Below are positions 18,616-27,681 of a DNA stretch of 64,000 nucleotides, in pieces. The notes beneath the pieces are model-generated. The model was not told where the DNA came from. It saw only the letters and a list, made by a program, of their open reading frames with translations, and searched no databases. The stretch's first letter is position 1. Each line of letters starts with the position of its first letter. Source of the stretch: Arachidicoccus soli (GTDB lineage: Bacteria > Bacteroidota > Bacteroidia > Chitinophagales > Chitinophagaceae); contig NZ_CP032489.1 in the NCBI RefSeq assembly GCF_003600625.1, positions 806,001 to 870,000 of the forward strand, read 5' to 3'. A program made the translations under genes and the position numbers.

Positions 18616-21417
18616 ATGAAGTTATTTTTGACTGTAAGTGCTATTCTATTTTGTTTCTTTTTCTCTAAAGCAAAGGCACAACAAAATATTTCTTATGGTT
18701 CAATTAACGGCAGTATTATAGATACTATCTCACATAACTTAAGTTTTGCTGCAATTAGTCTTTTAGATGTTAAAGATTCCTCTGTTGTCAGAAGAGCCCT
18801 TTCAGATACTTCTGGCAAGTTTTCTTTTTCGAAAATTCCATTTGGGTTGTATGTTTTGCGTGTTTCTTATCAAGGATTTAATGTATTTGACAAAGAAGTA
18901 GGTGTATCCCAAGCGCATCCTAATGATTCTTTACCTCCCATTACCTTGCAAGAATCTGTTGATGACTTAGGGACAGTAATTGTTACCGCCGTTATTCCTG
19001 TAAAGATGAATGGAGATACTACAGAATATAATGCGGATGCTTTTGGAGTAAAACCTAATGCTGTTGTAGAAGATCTATTGAAAAAATTGCCTGGAGTAGA
19101 AGTAGATGAGGATGGAAATATAACAGCGCAAGGAGAAAAAGTTGCTAGGATTTTTGTAGATGGGAAGCGTTTTTTTGGCAATGACCCAAAGATGGCGACA
19201 CAAAACCTGCCAACAGAAGTAGTAGAAAAAATTCAGGTATTTGATGGGAAAACCGATCAAAGTGAATTTACTGGTTTTGATGATGGTAACTCTATTAAAA
19301 CCATCAATATCGTTACAAAGAAAAATAAAAGAAAAGGTTGGTTTGGTAAATCCTCTGCGGCAGTTGGAAACGATGAAGCGTCGTTAAATGATTTATTCTA
19401 TGATACGCACGCACGCGTTTTCAGATTTATGGGGGATAGGCGAATTGCTTTTGTCGGCGCATTTAATAGAACCTATAAGCAACCATTTGCCGTAAATATA
19501 GGAGAGGGGCAAAACGGCTTGTCTAAGAAAATATCCGGAGCTATTAATTATCGCGATCAATTTGGCAAGAAAACAGACTTTTCCGGAAGTTATTCTTATG
19601 ACAATAGCAATAATATTTCTGCGTCCCAATCTTATACGCAGAGATTGTTTCAGAACGATACTACGCAAAACACTACACAACTGAGAACGAGTAATAATTC
19701 AAGTCAGAATCATTCAATAAACCTGAATTGGGATACTAAGTTTGATACCTTAAATGAACTAAGAGTGAGAGCAGATATTAATTTCTCCAATGGGGATAAT
19801 TCGGGTACCTCAAATAGTTTTATAGATAATACAGTCAATAATACAGATTCTACAGCCGTCAGTAAAACCTTTGCAAAAAATAGCCGCGAGAACAATAGTG
19901 GAAATGCATCGGTAAGTACTACTTTTCGCCATAGGTTCTTCAAGCCTGGGCGTACTATTTCTATCAGTAATAATTTAAGTTCCAATTCTGGAAACGCAAG
20001 TGGTTTAAATTATTCCGACATATTTTCTTATTTAAATGATAGTACAAAATATACCAATCAGTTATTTAATGCCCATAATAATTCCAGGTCGATTAATACG
20101 ACTCTGGCATATACAGAACCCATTGCTCTGCATCAATTAATTCAATTTGAAATTAATAATTCATTCAGTAAAAATACTTCGGACAGGCGTACATATAATT
20201 TTGATAGTACGACTATGCAATACACTTTGGCAGATTCTATTCTTACTAATAAATATGAGAATACCTACCAATCTAATCGCGCCACTTTAAGTTATTTATA
20301 TAATAATGGGGTTATAAATTTTAGTGCAGGTACGGGTGTACAATTGGGCAATCGGCAAAGTGATAATTTATCTAAGAATTTATTCTTGACACAGCATTAT
20401 GTAAATCTATACCCGACTGTCAGTTTCTCTTATCAAATTTCCCAGTATAAACGCTTTAGGTTCAATTATCATGGAAGAACCAATCAGCCTAATGTGCAGC
20501 AGTTGCAACCGGTTATAGATAATTCCAATCCATTAAATATTGTTTCCGGTAATCCCAATCTAAAACAAGAGTTTAATAATACTTTCTTACTTCGCTATAC
20601 CAATATAAATAAAGAAACCAATAATACATTTTTTGCGATGCTAAATGGTAGTTTCACGAAAAATAATATTGTCAATTCAATTACACGTTTGTCAAATGGT
20701 GGACAATCTTCAATTCCGGTGAATTTAAATGGCAATTATTCATTGAGTGGGTATGTTAATTGGGGCTTTTCAATTGCTTCTCCAAAATCAAATATTGAAC
20801 TATCTACCCGGGCCTCTAATGGTCGTATAGCCAGTTTGATAGATGGTAATAGAAATTATACTTACAATACCAATTTTAGCCAAACTGTTCGCTGGTCGAC
20901 TAATTTAAAAGAGACCTTTGATGTCAATCTTTCAACCGACCCTTCCTACCATATTACAACATATACTGTAAACAAAGCACAGAATGGTAATTACTATTCC
21001 CAATCTATTTCCTTTGACGGTACTTGGTATAGTAATTCAGGTTGGGAAGCGATGTCGAAATTTAATTATATATTTTATGCCGGCTTGCCTGCCGGACAAA
21101 ATACCAGTATTCCACGTTGGAATATAAGTATAGCTAAGCTGTTCTTTAAGAATAATTCTGGAGAAATAAAATTGACTGTAAATGATTTACTTAATAAAAG
21201 TAAAGGGATATCCTTTACACGTACTGAAAACTTTATAAGACAATCGCAAACAAATGTATTACGTCGTTATTTTATGCTCACATTTACATATAATCTAAGA
21301 AAATTTGGCGGTAAAAAAGGGAGAGGTGATATGAATTTTAACAGAGATCGACATCGGAATGGTAGTGGATTTGAAGGAAGTGGAAAAAGCGGTGGACACC
21401 ATGGTGGAGGGTTTTAA
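18616..21417 (+). CDS. Outer-membrane beta-barrel protein (paralogue B)
   Basis: 933-residue paralogue of the preceding gene with the same order: signal peptide ending AKAQ, carboxypeptidase-regulatory-like domain (about 28-112), plug-like region containing KPNAVVEDLLKKLPGVEVD and IFVDGKRFFGNDPK, then a barrel. Long blocks are near-identical between the two, for example SGNPNLKQEFNN and SNGGQSS(I/M)PVNLNGNY, which shows a recent tandem duplication. It also ends in a Gly/His-rich extension (SGGHHGGGF). Function unknown; possibilities are a metal- or siderophore-related receptor or an outer-membrane scaffold, but nothing nearby fixes the ligand. Confidence 0.8.
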   Translation: MKLFLTVSAILFCFFFSKAKAQQNISYGSINGSIIDTISHNLSFAAISLLDVKDSSVVRRALSDTSGKFSFSKIPFGLYVLRVSYQGFNVFDKEVGVSQAHPNDSLPPITLQESVDDLGTVIVTAVIPVKMNGDTTEYNADAFGVKPNAVVEDLLKKLPGVEVDEDGNITAQGEKVARIFVDGKRFFGNDPKMATQNLPTEVVEKIQVFDGKTDQSEFTGFDDGNSIKTINIVTKKNKRKGWFGKSSAAVGNDEASLNDLFYDTHARVFRFMGDRRIAFVGAFNRTYKQPFAVNIGEGQNGLSKKISGAINYRDQFGKKTDFSGSYSYDNSNNISASQSYTQRLFQNDTTQNTTQLRTSNNSSQNHSINLNWDTKFDTLNELRVRADINFSNGDNSGTSNSFIDNTVNNTDSTAVSKTFAKNSRENNSGNASVSTTFRHRFFKPGRTISISNNLSSNSGNASGLNYSDIFSYLNDSTKYTNQLFNAHNNSRSINTTLAYTEPIALHQLIQFEINNSFSKNTSDRRTYNFDSTTMQYTLADSILTNKYENTYQSNRATLSYLYNNGVINFSAGTGVQLGNRQSDNLSKNLFLTQHYVNLYPTVSFSYQISQYKRFRFNYHGRTNQPNVQQLQPVIDNSNPLNIVSGNPNLKQEFNNTFLLRYTNINKETNNTFFAMLNGSFTKNNIVNSITRLSNGGQSSIPVNLNGNYSLSGYVNWGFSIASPKSNIELSTRASNGRIASLIDGNRNYTYNTNFSQTVRWSTNLKETFDVNLSTDPSYHITTYTVNKAQNGNYYSQSISFDGTWYSNSGWEAMSKFNYIFYAGLPAGQNTSIPRWNISIAKLFFKNNSGEIKLTVNDLLNKSKGISFTRTENFIRQSQTNVLRRYFMLTFTYNLRKFGGKKGRGDMNFNRDRHRNGSGFEGSGKSGGHHGGGF

Positions 21418-21524
21418 AGAACTTCTGTCTAAAATATTTCCAATAACTCTATCATTTTATCAAATTAATTTTAAGATAAGTTTGGACTTAATCTTAGTAT
21501 CTTTAGGTAATAAACTAAGAAATT

Positions 21525-21755
21525 ATGTGGCAGGAAATAGAAAATAAACTTTATAAGAATTTTGAGTTTAAAAACTTTTCAGAGGCATTCGCATTTATGA
21601 CACGTGTGGCCTTAATTGCTGAGAAAATGGATCATCACCCTACTTGGACAAATACTTGGAATAGAGTAGAAGTCTGGCTTTCCACTCATGATGCAGGTAA
21701 TATGATAACTAGAAAGGACGAAGACTTGGCTAAAGCAATAGATGAATTATTGTAG
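21525..21755 (+). CDS. 4a-hydroxytetrahydrobiopterin dehydratase (PCD/DCoH)
   Basis: Pterin-4a-carbinolamine dehydratase, which regenerates quinonoid dihydropterin after aromatic amino-acid hydroxylases. The 76-residue product is the short core form (full-length proteins are about 95-110 aa). It keeps the active-site block [20 protein letters not shown] with the His-His pair and the following [20 protein letters not shown]. Start at the ATG at 21525 ([10 protein letters not shown]). No phenylalanine hydroxylase gene is adjacent, so the partner is elsewhere. Confidence 0.9.
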   Translation: MWQEIENKLYKNFEFKNFSEAFAFMTRVALIAEKMDHHPTWTNTWNRVEVWLSTHDAGNMITRKDEDLAKAIDELL

Positions 21756-21772
21756 TCTTTATTTTAAGAGAT

Positions 21773-22219
21773 TTAGATATGTTGGGGCACTACCATTACA
21801 GGAATTCTTGCATGACGAACCACAAATTCTGCAATACTACCCATAAAGAAATGTGCTAATCCCGTTCTACCATGTGTACCCATTACAATCAAGTCGGCTT
21901 TCCATTCTTTAGCGGTATTTAAAATTTCATCTTTAGGAAATCCCTCTGGAAAGAATTTGGATATTTCTATATTACCGTCAAGCGGTTCGTACATTTTAAT
22001 TATTTGGTTCATCGTTTCTTCTGCTTGTTGCAACAAAATACTTTCACTTTGTTGTGGCGTAATATCCAAATCTATATTCACTATTTCACGACTTCTGTCT
22101 ATAACGAAAATCAATCCTATCGCAGCATTTAATGTATGTGCTAGAGAGATTCCTTTTTTCGCACCATGTAAGGAGCATGGGCTGCTATCTATAGCAATTA
22201 AAATCTTTTTAAAAGACAT
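21773..22219 (-). CDS. Universal stress protein (UspA family)
   Basis: 148-residue single-domain Usp, cytoplasmic nucleotide-binding stress protein. It has the N-terminal KILIAIDSSPCSLHGAKKG and the ATP-binding signature G-2x-G-9x-G-S near the C terminus: MGTHGRTGLAHFFMGSIAEFVVRHA (described in part; Gly residues around 112-125). The last segment RIPVMVVPQ is typical. It stands alone between a plus-strand PCD gene and the divergent GH28 gene. Specific stress role unknown. Confidence 0.9.
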   Translation of the reverse strand: MSFKKILIAIDSSPCSLHGAKKGISLAHTLNAAIGLIFVIDRSREIVNIDLDITPQQSESILLQQAEETMNQIIKMYEPLDGNIEISKFFPEGFPKDEILNTAKEWKADLIVMGTHGRTGLAHFFMGSIAEFVVRHARIPVMVVPQHI

Positions 22220-22414
22220 GGCTTTATTGCTTTTAGAATTTAAAGTTACACTTTTCTGGATTATTTATTTATATTAATTATTATATCAACGGATATTTAT
22301 TCTTTATTTGTTATATTTACAAATATCTATATAAAATAACTTTTTGTAGATTATATTTTAATTCATTTTTGTTCTTGCTAATAATATTTAAAAAAATAAA
22401 GCACGATTTTATTT

Positions 22415-23665
22415 ATGCGAAAAATAATTATTTTATTAGTAATTTTTATTTCTGCTTTGAGTGTAAATGGACAGGAATATCTAATTACTAATTATGGCGC
22501 TTCATTAGATAGTAACAGGTTAAATACGACAGTAATACAAAACGTAATTGATAAAGCATCTTTAAATGGAGGAGGGACAATTGTCATTCCTAAAGGAGTC
22601 TTTTTAACGGGTGCATTATTTTTCCAGCCTAACACAAAGCTTAAATTAATGGAAGGAGCTAAATTAAAGGGCTCAGATAATATAGCAGATTATCCATTTG
22701 GTCCTTCAAGGATGGAAGGACATAACCTTTATTACTACGCTGCATTGATTAATGCTTATCATGTAAATAATTTTAGTATTACTGGTCCGGGAACCATTGA
22801 TGGGAATGGCTTGAGTTATTGGACAGAATTTTGGAAAAGAAGAAAAGAGGCAAAGAAAGAAGGTAGAATACTCACTAATTTAGAAGTTCATCGCCCAAGG
22901 TTACTTTTTATTTGGCAATGTAATGATGTGGTAATAAAGGATGTGAAGTTGCATAATTCTGGTTTTTGGACGACCCATTTGTATGAATGTACGAATGTTT
23001 TAATAGATAGTTGTGACATTCGTTCTTCATTTAGCCCCGTGCCTGCACCCAGTACGGATGGGGTAGATATAGATGTTTGTAAAAATATCCTGATTAAAAA
23101 TTCATATATTTCTGTGAATGATGATGGTGTCTGCATCAAAGGTGGTAAAGGCCCCAATGCGCAAAATATTGCCGGGAATGGTAGCGTAGAGAATGTGCTG
23201 ATTGAGAATTGTACTTATGGAAGAGTCAATGCTTGTCTAACTTTTGGGAGTGAGTGTCTTCACGGAAAAAATATAGAAATAAGAAACTGTAAAGTAGATA
23301 ATCATAATCCTATTTTACTGTTTAAAATGCGGCCCGATACTTATCAGGTTTATGAAAATGTGAAGGTGGATAATATAACCGGCAAGTGCGGCGTGATTGT
23401 AAAAATGTCACCTTGGACACAGTTTTTCGATATGAAGGGGAGCGAAGCAAAACCATTCGGAACGGTTCGCAATGTTAGTATTTCTAATGTGAATGTGCAA
23501 TGTGAATCTTTGGGTATTATGAAGGGGAACCCGCTTGATAAAGTGTCAAATATTAGTTTTAAAAATATTAATGCACGCGCTCAAAAGCCCATATTTGAAA
23601 CACCTTACAAAAATATCTCTATGGAGAATGTAATAGTCAATGGTAAATCTTTTAAATTGAATTAA
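22415..23665 (+). CDS. Glycoside hydrolase family 28 (polygalacturonase-like), exported
   Basis: Right-handed beta-helix pectinase-type enzyme. Signal peptide MRKIIILLVIFISALSVNG, then a pectate-lyase-like start (NYGASLDSNRLNTTVIQNVIDKA, seen in parts) and a helix of short repeats. Catalytic Asp candidates lie in TDGVDIDVCKNILIKN and SVNDDGVCIKGG (about residues 212-245), corresponding to the NTDGxD and DD motifs of GH28; the later His motif is GSECLHG. The 416 residues fit GH28. Substrates of the family include homogalacturonan and rhamnogalacturonan. It is not linked to a SusCD pair, so its place in metabolism is open. Confidence 0.88.
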   Translation: MRKIIILLVIFISALSVNGQEYLITNYGASLDSNRLNTTVIQNVIDKASLNGGGTIVIPKGVFLTGALFFQPNTKLKLMEGAKLKGSDNIADYPFGPSRMEGHNLYYYAALINAYHVNNFSITGPGTIDGNGLSYWTEFWKRRKEAKKEGRILTNLEVHRPRLLFIWQCNDVVIKDVKLHNSGFWTTHLYECTNVLIDSCDIRSSFSPVPAPSTDGVDIDVCKNILIKNSYISVNDDGVCIKGGKGPNAQNIAGNGSVENVLIENCTYGRVNACLTFGSECLHGKNIEIRNCKVDNHNPILLFKMRPDTYQVYENVKVDNITGKCGVIVKMSPWTQFFDMKGSEAKPFGTVRNVSISNVNVQCESLGIMKGNPLDKVSNISFKNINARAQKPIFETPYKNISMENVIVNGKSFKLN

Positions 23666-23686
23666 TGTTTTTTGAATGAGAAATAT

Positions 23687-24058
23687 TTATCTCAAGAGAA
23701 TCATTCCCAATAGGGTTGCTAACAGACTAAATACGACACTTAAAATAACATAAGAAAAGAAGTAGAAATAATCACCTTGTTTAAAGAGCGTGACGCTTTC
23801 AAATGAAAAGCTGGAGAATGTGGTGTATCCACCACAAAGGCCGGTAATTAGAAACAAGCGCCATTCAAAACCAAGCCCTGCATATTTTTCGAATACTGCA
23901 TATAAAAGCCCAATAATAAAACAGCCACTCACATTTGCTACGAATGTGCCTAAGGGGAAAACCAGTGTAAACATGCTGCTTATAGCCAATTGTACTAAGT
24001 AACGAAAAATGCTACCTATTGCACCACCCAATCCTATTACAAATAACTGTTTAAACAT
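23687..24058 (-). CDS. crcB: Fluoride ion channel CrcB/Fluc
   Basis: Small four-helix dual-topology fluoride channel of the inner membrane that exports F-. 123 residues. Fluc motifs are visible: GGAIGSIFRYLVQL at the N terminus, GTFVANVSGCFIIGLL (the conserved Asn and central Na+-site region), and GLCGGYTTFSSFSFE, which carries the Phe/Ser fluoride track. It lies downstream of a CLC-type gene on the same strand, and that gene is preceded by a fluoride riboswitch, so both are likely expressed as one fluoride-resistance unit. It ends 21 bp from the convergent GH28 gene. Confidence 0.93.
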   Translation of the reverse strand: MFKQLFVIGLGGAIGSIFRYLVQLAISSMFTLVFPLGTFVANVSGCFIIGLLYAVFEKYAGLGFEWRLFLITGLCGGYTTFSSFSFESVTLFKQGDYFYFFSYVILSVVFSLLATLLGMILLR

Positions 24059-24068
24059 GTTAATCTTT

Positions 24069-24300
24069 TTAATGCAAGTCCCAAAACTCTACTTCTTTAA
24101 AGATAGCCACTTTCCCTTTTAAGTGATTGTAATTTCTTAAGAAAAAACGTTCCCCATTTTCTCGGCTATCTATGAGTTCTACACACATATTCAATTTAGA
24201 ATTGTCGCCCTCTGCCGTAAATGATTGATTTTTTTTTCTTATTGAATCCTGAATGTGTATGCAGTTTGCCCATTTTTTGTGTGATAATTCTTTTGCTCAT
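24069..24300 (-). pseudogene. Small frameshifted ORF between clc and crcB
   Basis: From the ATG at 24300 the frame reads MSKRIITQKMGKLHTHSGFN and then hits an A9 run (24232-24240 on the minus strand) and a stop 14 codons after residue 20. After that run a different frame is open and protein-like for about 55 codons to a TAA at 24071-24069, including ELIDSRENGERFFLRN and AIFKEVEFWDLH. Removing one A joins both parts into a 76-residue protein. It may be a decayed gene, a slippery-site gene or a sequencing error in the homopolymer. I do not recognise the family. Confidence 0.4.
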
Positions 24301-24340
24301 TATCTCAATTATTTAATTAGTACAGAAACTGTCTTGTACA

Positions 24341-25699
24341 TTAGGCTTTCCATTTCTTGCCTTTTAATCGTTCCTTTCTTAATTCACGTAAGGTATCTTT
24401 TGCACCTCTTTGTTCCTCAGCTGTAAGTTTTGAAAAGGCCAATCTTTGCGATTGATAAATACCTGAATGTCCGCTAAAATAGTAAGCTGTAAAACAAGCA
24501 ACTGCATAATACAAAGCATACTCCCCGCCAAACAATTCAATGCCCATTAAAGTACAAGCAATAGGCGTGTTAGTGGCTCCAGCGAAGACGGCAATAAATC
24601 CAAGTCCTGCCATTAAATCTACCGGGGCGCCGGTAATCATTGCAAAGGCGTTACCCAATGCTGCACCTATGAAAAAGAGGGGTGTAACTTCTCCACCTTT
24701 GAAACCCATACTTAGCGTGATAGCTGTAAACAGTAATTTCCAGAACCAGCTAAAATACCCTGCACCGCCAGCTTTGAAACAAGTTAAGATTGATACACTA
24801 TTGGGGTCTGGGTTAGAAACACCAAGGCCTAAATAACTATCTGTTCCCAAAATATAGGTAAGTACTATAATGAGGCATCCCCCAAGAACAGGAATCAGCC
24901 ATTTCGTTTTGATAAATTTGTTGCTGTAATTTTTGATAGTATGACATAGTTCTGAGAATAAATAACTCGCCAATCCAAAACAAATACCCCCCATGACAAC
25001 TTTTAAAAGTAACCTTAAATCAAAATGGATAAATTTGGCTGTATAAACAATTGTGTCTTTAAATGTAATAAAATATGCCGTGTGGTGAATTCCCCAAGAT
25101 TTACAGGCAATATCTGCTAATACGCTTGCGATAAGACAGGGAAGCAAAGCCTTATGGGTAATTTTCCCTACTGTTAATACTTCTAAAGCAAATATGCCGC
25201 CACTGAGGGGTACACCAAATACAGAACCAAAACCTGCGGCAATTCCCATCATTAAAAGAATACGTGTATCTTCTTTATTAAGCTTAAATTTCTTTACAAA
25301 AAAACCCGCTATGCTTCCGCCAATTTGTATGGCTGTCCCTTCACGGCCGGCAGATCCGCCAAATAAGTGGGTAATAACAGTGGTGATTAATACCAGGGGT
25401 GCCATTCTGAAAGGGATGCCACCACCTGGTTTGTGGATTTCATCGATGATTAAGTTATTCCCCGCTTCTGCATTTTTACCTGAAAATTTATAACTGAAAT
25501 AAATAATTACGCCGGCAATTGGTAACAAAAATAATAACCAAGGATGTGCCCATCGAAAGCTTGTTGCCGTTTCTAAAAGCCATAGAAACAAGGCGACTAC
25601 TGAACCTATTATAGCCGCTACAGGAATAGCTATTAAGCTCCACCTTAATAAGTGTTTCAGAATAATAATGTGCTCGTAACGCGATTTGATTTTTTTCAT
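24341..25699 (-). CDS. CLC family transporter, probable F-/H+ antiporter (CLC-F type)
   Basis: Polytopic CLC protein, 452 residues, with about ten or more hydrophobic helices. It keeps the gating-glutamate motif [11 protein letters not shown] (Glu about 120) and [14 protein letters not shown]. In the position of the chloride-selectivity sequence GSGIP it has GGGIP (Gly92-Pro96), so the Ser that coordinates Cl- in classical CLCs is absent, as is known for the fluoride-specific CLC-F clade. Context decides the call: a fluoride riboswitch lies directly upstream and crcB downstream. The alternative of a generic chloride channel is less likely. Confidence 0.85.
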   Translation of the reverse strand: MKKIKSRYEHIIILKHLLRWSLIAIPVAAIIGSVVALFLWLLETATSFRWAHPWLLFLLPIAGVIIYFSYKFSGKNAEAGNNLIIDEIHKPGGGIPFRMAPLVLITTVITHLFGGSAGREGTAIQIGGSIAGFFVKKFKLNKEDTRILLMMGIAAGFGSVFGVPLSGGIFALEVLTVGKITHKALLPCLIASVLADIACKSWGIHHTAYFITFKDTIVYTAKFIHFDLRLLLKVVMGGICFGLASYLFSELCHTIKNYSNKFIKTKWLIPVLGGCLIIVLTYILGTDSYLGLGVSNPDPNSVSILTCFKAGGAGYFSWFWKLLFTAITLSMGFKGGEVTPLFFIGAALGNAFAMITGAPVDLMAGLGFIAVFAGATNTPIACTLMGIELFGGEYALYYAVACFTAYYFSGHSGIYQSQRLAFSKLTAEEQRGAKDTLRELRKERLKGKKWKA

Positions 25700-25702
25700 A
25701 AA

Positions 25703-25753
25703 CTCCTACAAATAAATTAAATGCCGTATGTTTTATACAGTTCTATTTGTAGG
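25703..25753 (-). promoter_or_regulatory. RBS-masking expression platform of the fluoride riboswitch
   Basis: On the minus strand the 3' end of the aptamer reads CCTACAAATA (25753-25744). The sequence just before the clc start reads TATTTGTAGG (25714-25705), its exact 10-nt reverse complement, and runs into the Shine-Dalgarno AGGAG (25707-25703), 3 nt before the ATG. If the aptamer is not holding CCTAC, the two can pair and hide the ribosome site. This predicts translation ON with fluoride. Confidence 0.65.
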
Positions 25754-25806
25754 TGCCATCAGCTTTTCGATGAAAAGCGGTTAAGTAGGAAGACGCCATT
25801 TCCTTT
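25746..25806 (-). ncRNA. Fluoride riboswitch (crcB motif)
   Basis: Minus-strand sequence has the order of the crcB motif: a GGAA/TTCC stem enclosing ATGGCGTC (25803 to 25788), then TAACCGC, a second hairpin CTTTTC-atc-GAAAAG, and the conserved GCTGATGGCACCTAC (to about 25748). The P1 loop GGCGTC can form the pseudoknot with GGCACC with one mismatch and one wobble. It lies about 45 nt upstream of the CLC-F-like gene, exactly the family it controls elsewhere. Confidence 0.9.
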
Positions 25807-25923
25807 TAATAAAAAGCAAAGTTAATCGATAATTTTATTTCTTTAAAATTAAATAGAAAGTATTTTAATGTAAATGCGATATTGAACGCTCTACTGTACA
25901 TATTTATAATAGAAGTTTATTTT

Positions 25924-27672
25924 TTATTCTGTAGCTAGGGTAAAACCTTTAAAGGTGAAGCCGCCTTTTGTAAAATAGATTTTTATTTTGTTGACGCCTT
26001 TTTTTAAGAAAATCGAACTTGTTTTAGAGGCTTCAAAGTTGGTATTGTTTCCTGTATTTTCAACTTTTAAATTTTGTAAAAACAATTTGTCATTATTGAA
26101 AATATTGATCATTCCACCATTGTTTTTACTCGCTGTAAGGTATGAGATACGGTATTTTCCAGTTTTATTGACGGATACAGTATATTGGAGCCATTCGCCA
26201 TTTTCTATAGAGAAAACATAAGGTTGATGGTTGGCATCATTTTTAATATCTACGCCGTCATTTCTATAAGTATGTCCACGATTTCCTTCTGTATGTACAC
26301 CAGGCGTGTACATGTAACTTGCTGTATCGGCATCATTGTAGGCGAAACCGTTTCTGCCTAAATCGTAATCGACTGCCTTAATAAAGGTGTTTTTTGAAAT
26401 GGTATTGGGCTTAAATGGAAGGGTAGAGGTGGTATAAGGTTGTCTAAACATGGCATCAATTACATCCTTATGAAAAATGTTGTTTTCTATTTTAATATTT
26501 TGAAGTAAACTGTTTAATATTTGTTCGGCTTTTACCTTTGATAGGGTTATCTTTTTACCTGCACAATAATCTACAAATTGCTGATAATTTTTTGGCTCTT
26601 TTATTTCCAAAGGATTGTTGATGCCCATTTTCTTTAATTGCCACCAACTCCAACCAATATCGTTTTTCTCCATCAAACGAATATTATTGGTAAACCAGGT
26701 ATTGGAATTCTCTCCCGTTTCGCCCAACCAAAGTGGCACATTATATTTTGTTCTGTAATCTAGGAATTTTTGAATAGATGCTTGATTATTAAAATTACCA
26801 TATTTGTGAAAACTGATGACCATATTTTTATCCCAAAGAGGGAACATGCCATTGTAATTATTGGCAAAACCATTTCCTTCTAAAATAATGATATGGTTGG
26901 AATCCACACTCCGTATGGCTTTGGTAATACGGATAAATAAATTGTGCAATGGAATATTCCTTTTTTCGGTCGTGCCTCTTGTGTCTTTTGGGTCATCAAA
27001 CCCCCAATTCGTTTCATTTAGAATATCATAACCACCAATGCTTGTATTGTTTGCATAACGGATTGCCAGTTTTTTCCAGAGAGCTACTGTTTTATCTTGA
27101 TTGGCTTTGGATTGCCATAATGATGGTTCATCGGGATGCCTATCAGAAATGGCCAGATCATTGCCTTCTCCACCGGGTGCCGCATGTAAATCTAATATTA
27201 AATATATATGATCTTGCTTGCACCAATTCAATAAAGAATCAATCATTTCAAAACCTTTTGGCAGCCAGGTGTTTTGGCCCTTTATTGGTTCTTCCTTAAC
27301 GGATAAAGTGAATAAGCGGTAATGCAAAGGGAGTCGAATCGCATTAAAACCCCAAGACGCCATGGAGTCTATATCTGCTTTCTGTGTATGGAATTTAAGC
27401 CACTTATTATAAAAAATAGCTGTTTCTTTTTCACCAATCAGATCGGTTATTTTGCCTTTAATTTTGTATTGCTGCCCCAGAAAGCCTAAGTGAAACATAT
27501 AGCCTTCTTGCAGCATCCAGCCACCAAACCCCATACTTCTAATGATAAAATCTTTGTTGGTATTATTCACTATCTTCTTGCCTTGTACACGAAGAAAACC
27601 TTGTGCTTTTATCTGTTGTGCAGATAAGAAAATGGCTATAACAATAATGGTATTTGAAAATATCTTTTGCAC
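25924..27672 (-). CDS. Exported glycoside hydrolase family 5 with C-terminal CBM6-like module
   Basis: Signal peptide MQKIFSNTIIVIAIFLSAQQIKAQ, then a GH5 TIM barrel (about 40-380). Catalytic acid/base lies in GGYDILNETNWG (Glu about 222), the nucleophile in VPLWLGETGEN (Glu about 316); WGFNAIRLPLHY is the usual early barrel motif. The C-terminal 130 residues (YDLGRNGFAYNDADTASY... to GFTL) form a CBM6/35-like beta-sandwich with NGEWLQYTVSV. It ends the PUL enzyme series, 9 bp after the GH16 gene. GH5 members cleave beta-1,4-, beta-1,3- or beta-1,6-linked glucans; in this context an endo-beta-glucanase or beta-1,6-glucanase is likely. Confidence 0.88.
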   Translation of the reverse strand: MQKIFSNTIIVIAIFLSAQQIKAQGFLRVQGKKIVNNTNKDFIIRSMGFGGWMLQEGYMFHLGFLGQQYKIKGKITDLIGEKETAIFYNKWLKFHTQKADIDSMASWGFNAIRLPLHYRLFTLSVKEEPIKGQNTWLPKGFEMIDSLLNWCKQDHIYLILDLHAAPGGEGNDLAISDRHPDEPSLWQSKANQDKTVALWKKLAIRYANNTSIGGYDILNETNWGFDDPKDTRGTTEKRNIPLHNLFIRITKAIRSVDSNHIIILEGNGFANNYNGMFPLWDKNMVISFHKYGNFNNQASIQKFLDYRTKYNVPLWLGETGENSNTWFTNNIRLMEKNDIGWSWWQLKKMGINNPLEIKEPKNYQQFVDYCAGKKITLSKVKAEQILNSLLQNIKIENNIFHKDVIDAMFRQPYTTSTLPFKPNTISKNTFIKAVDYDLGRNGFAYNDADTASYMYTPGVHTEGNRGHTYRNDGVDIKNDANHQPYVFSIENGEWLQYTVSVNKTGKYRISYLTASKNNGGMINIFNNDKLFLQNLKVENTGNNTNFEASKTSSIFLKKGVNKIKIYFTKGGFTFKGFTLATE

Positions 27673-27681
27673 TTTTATTTT

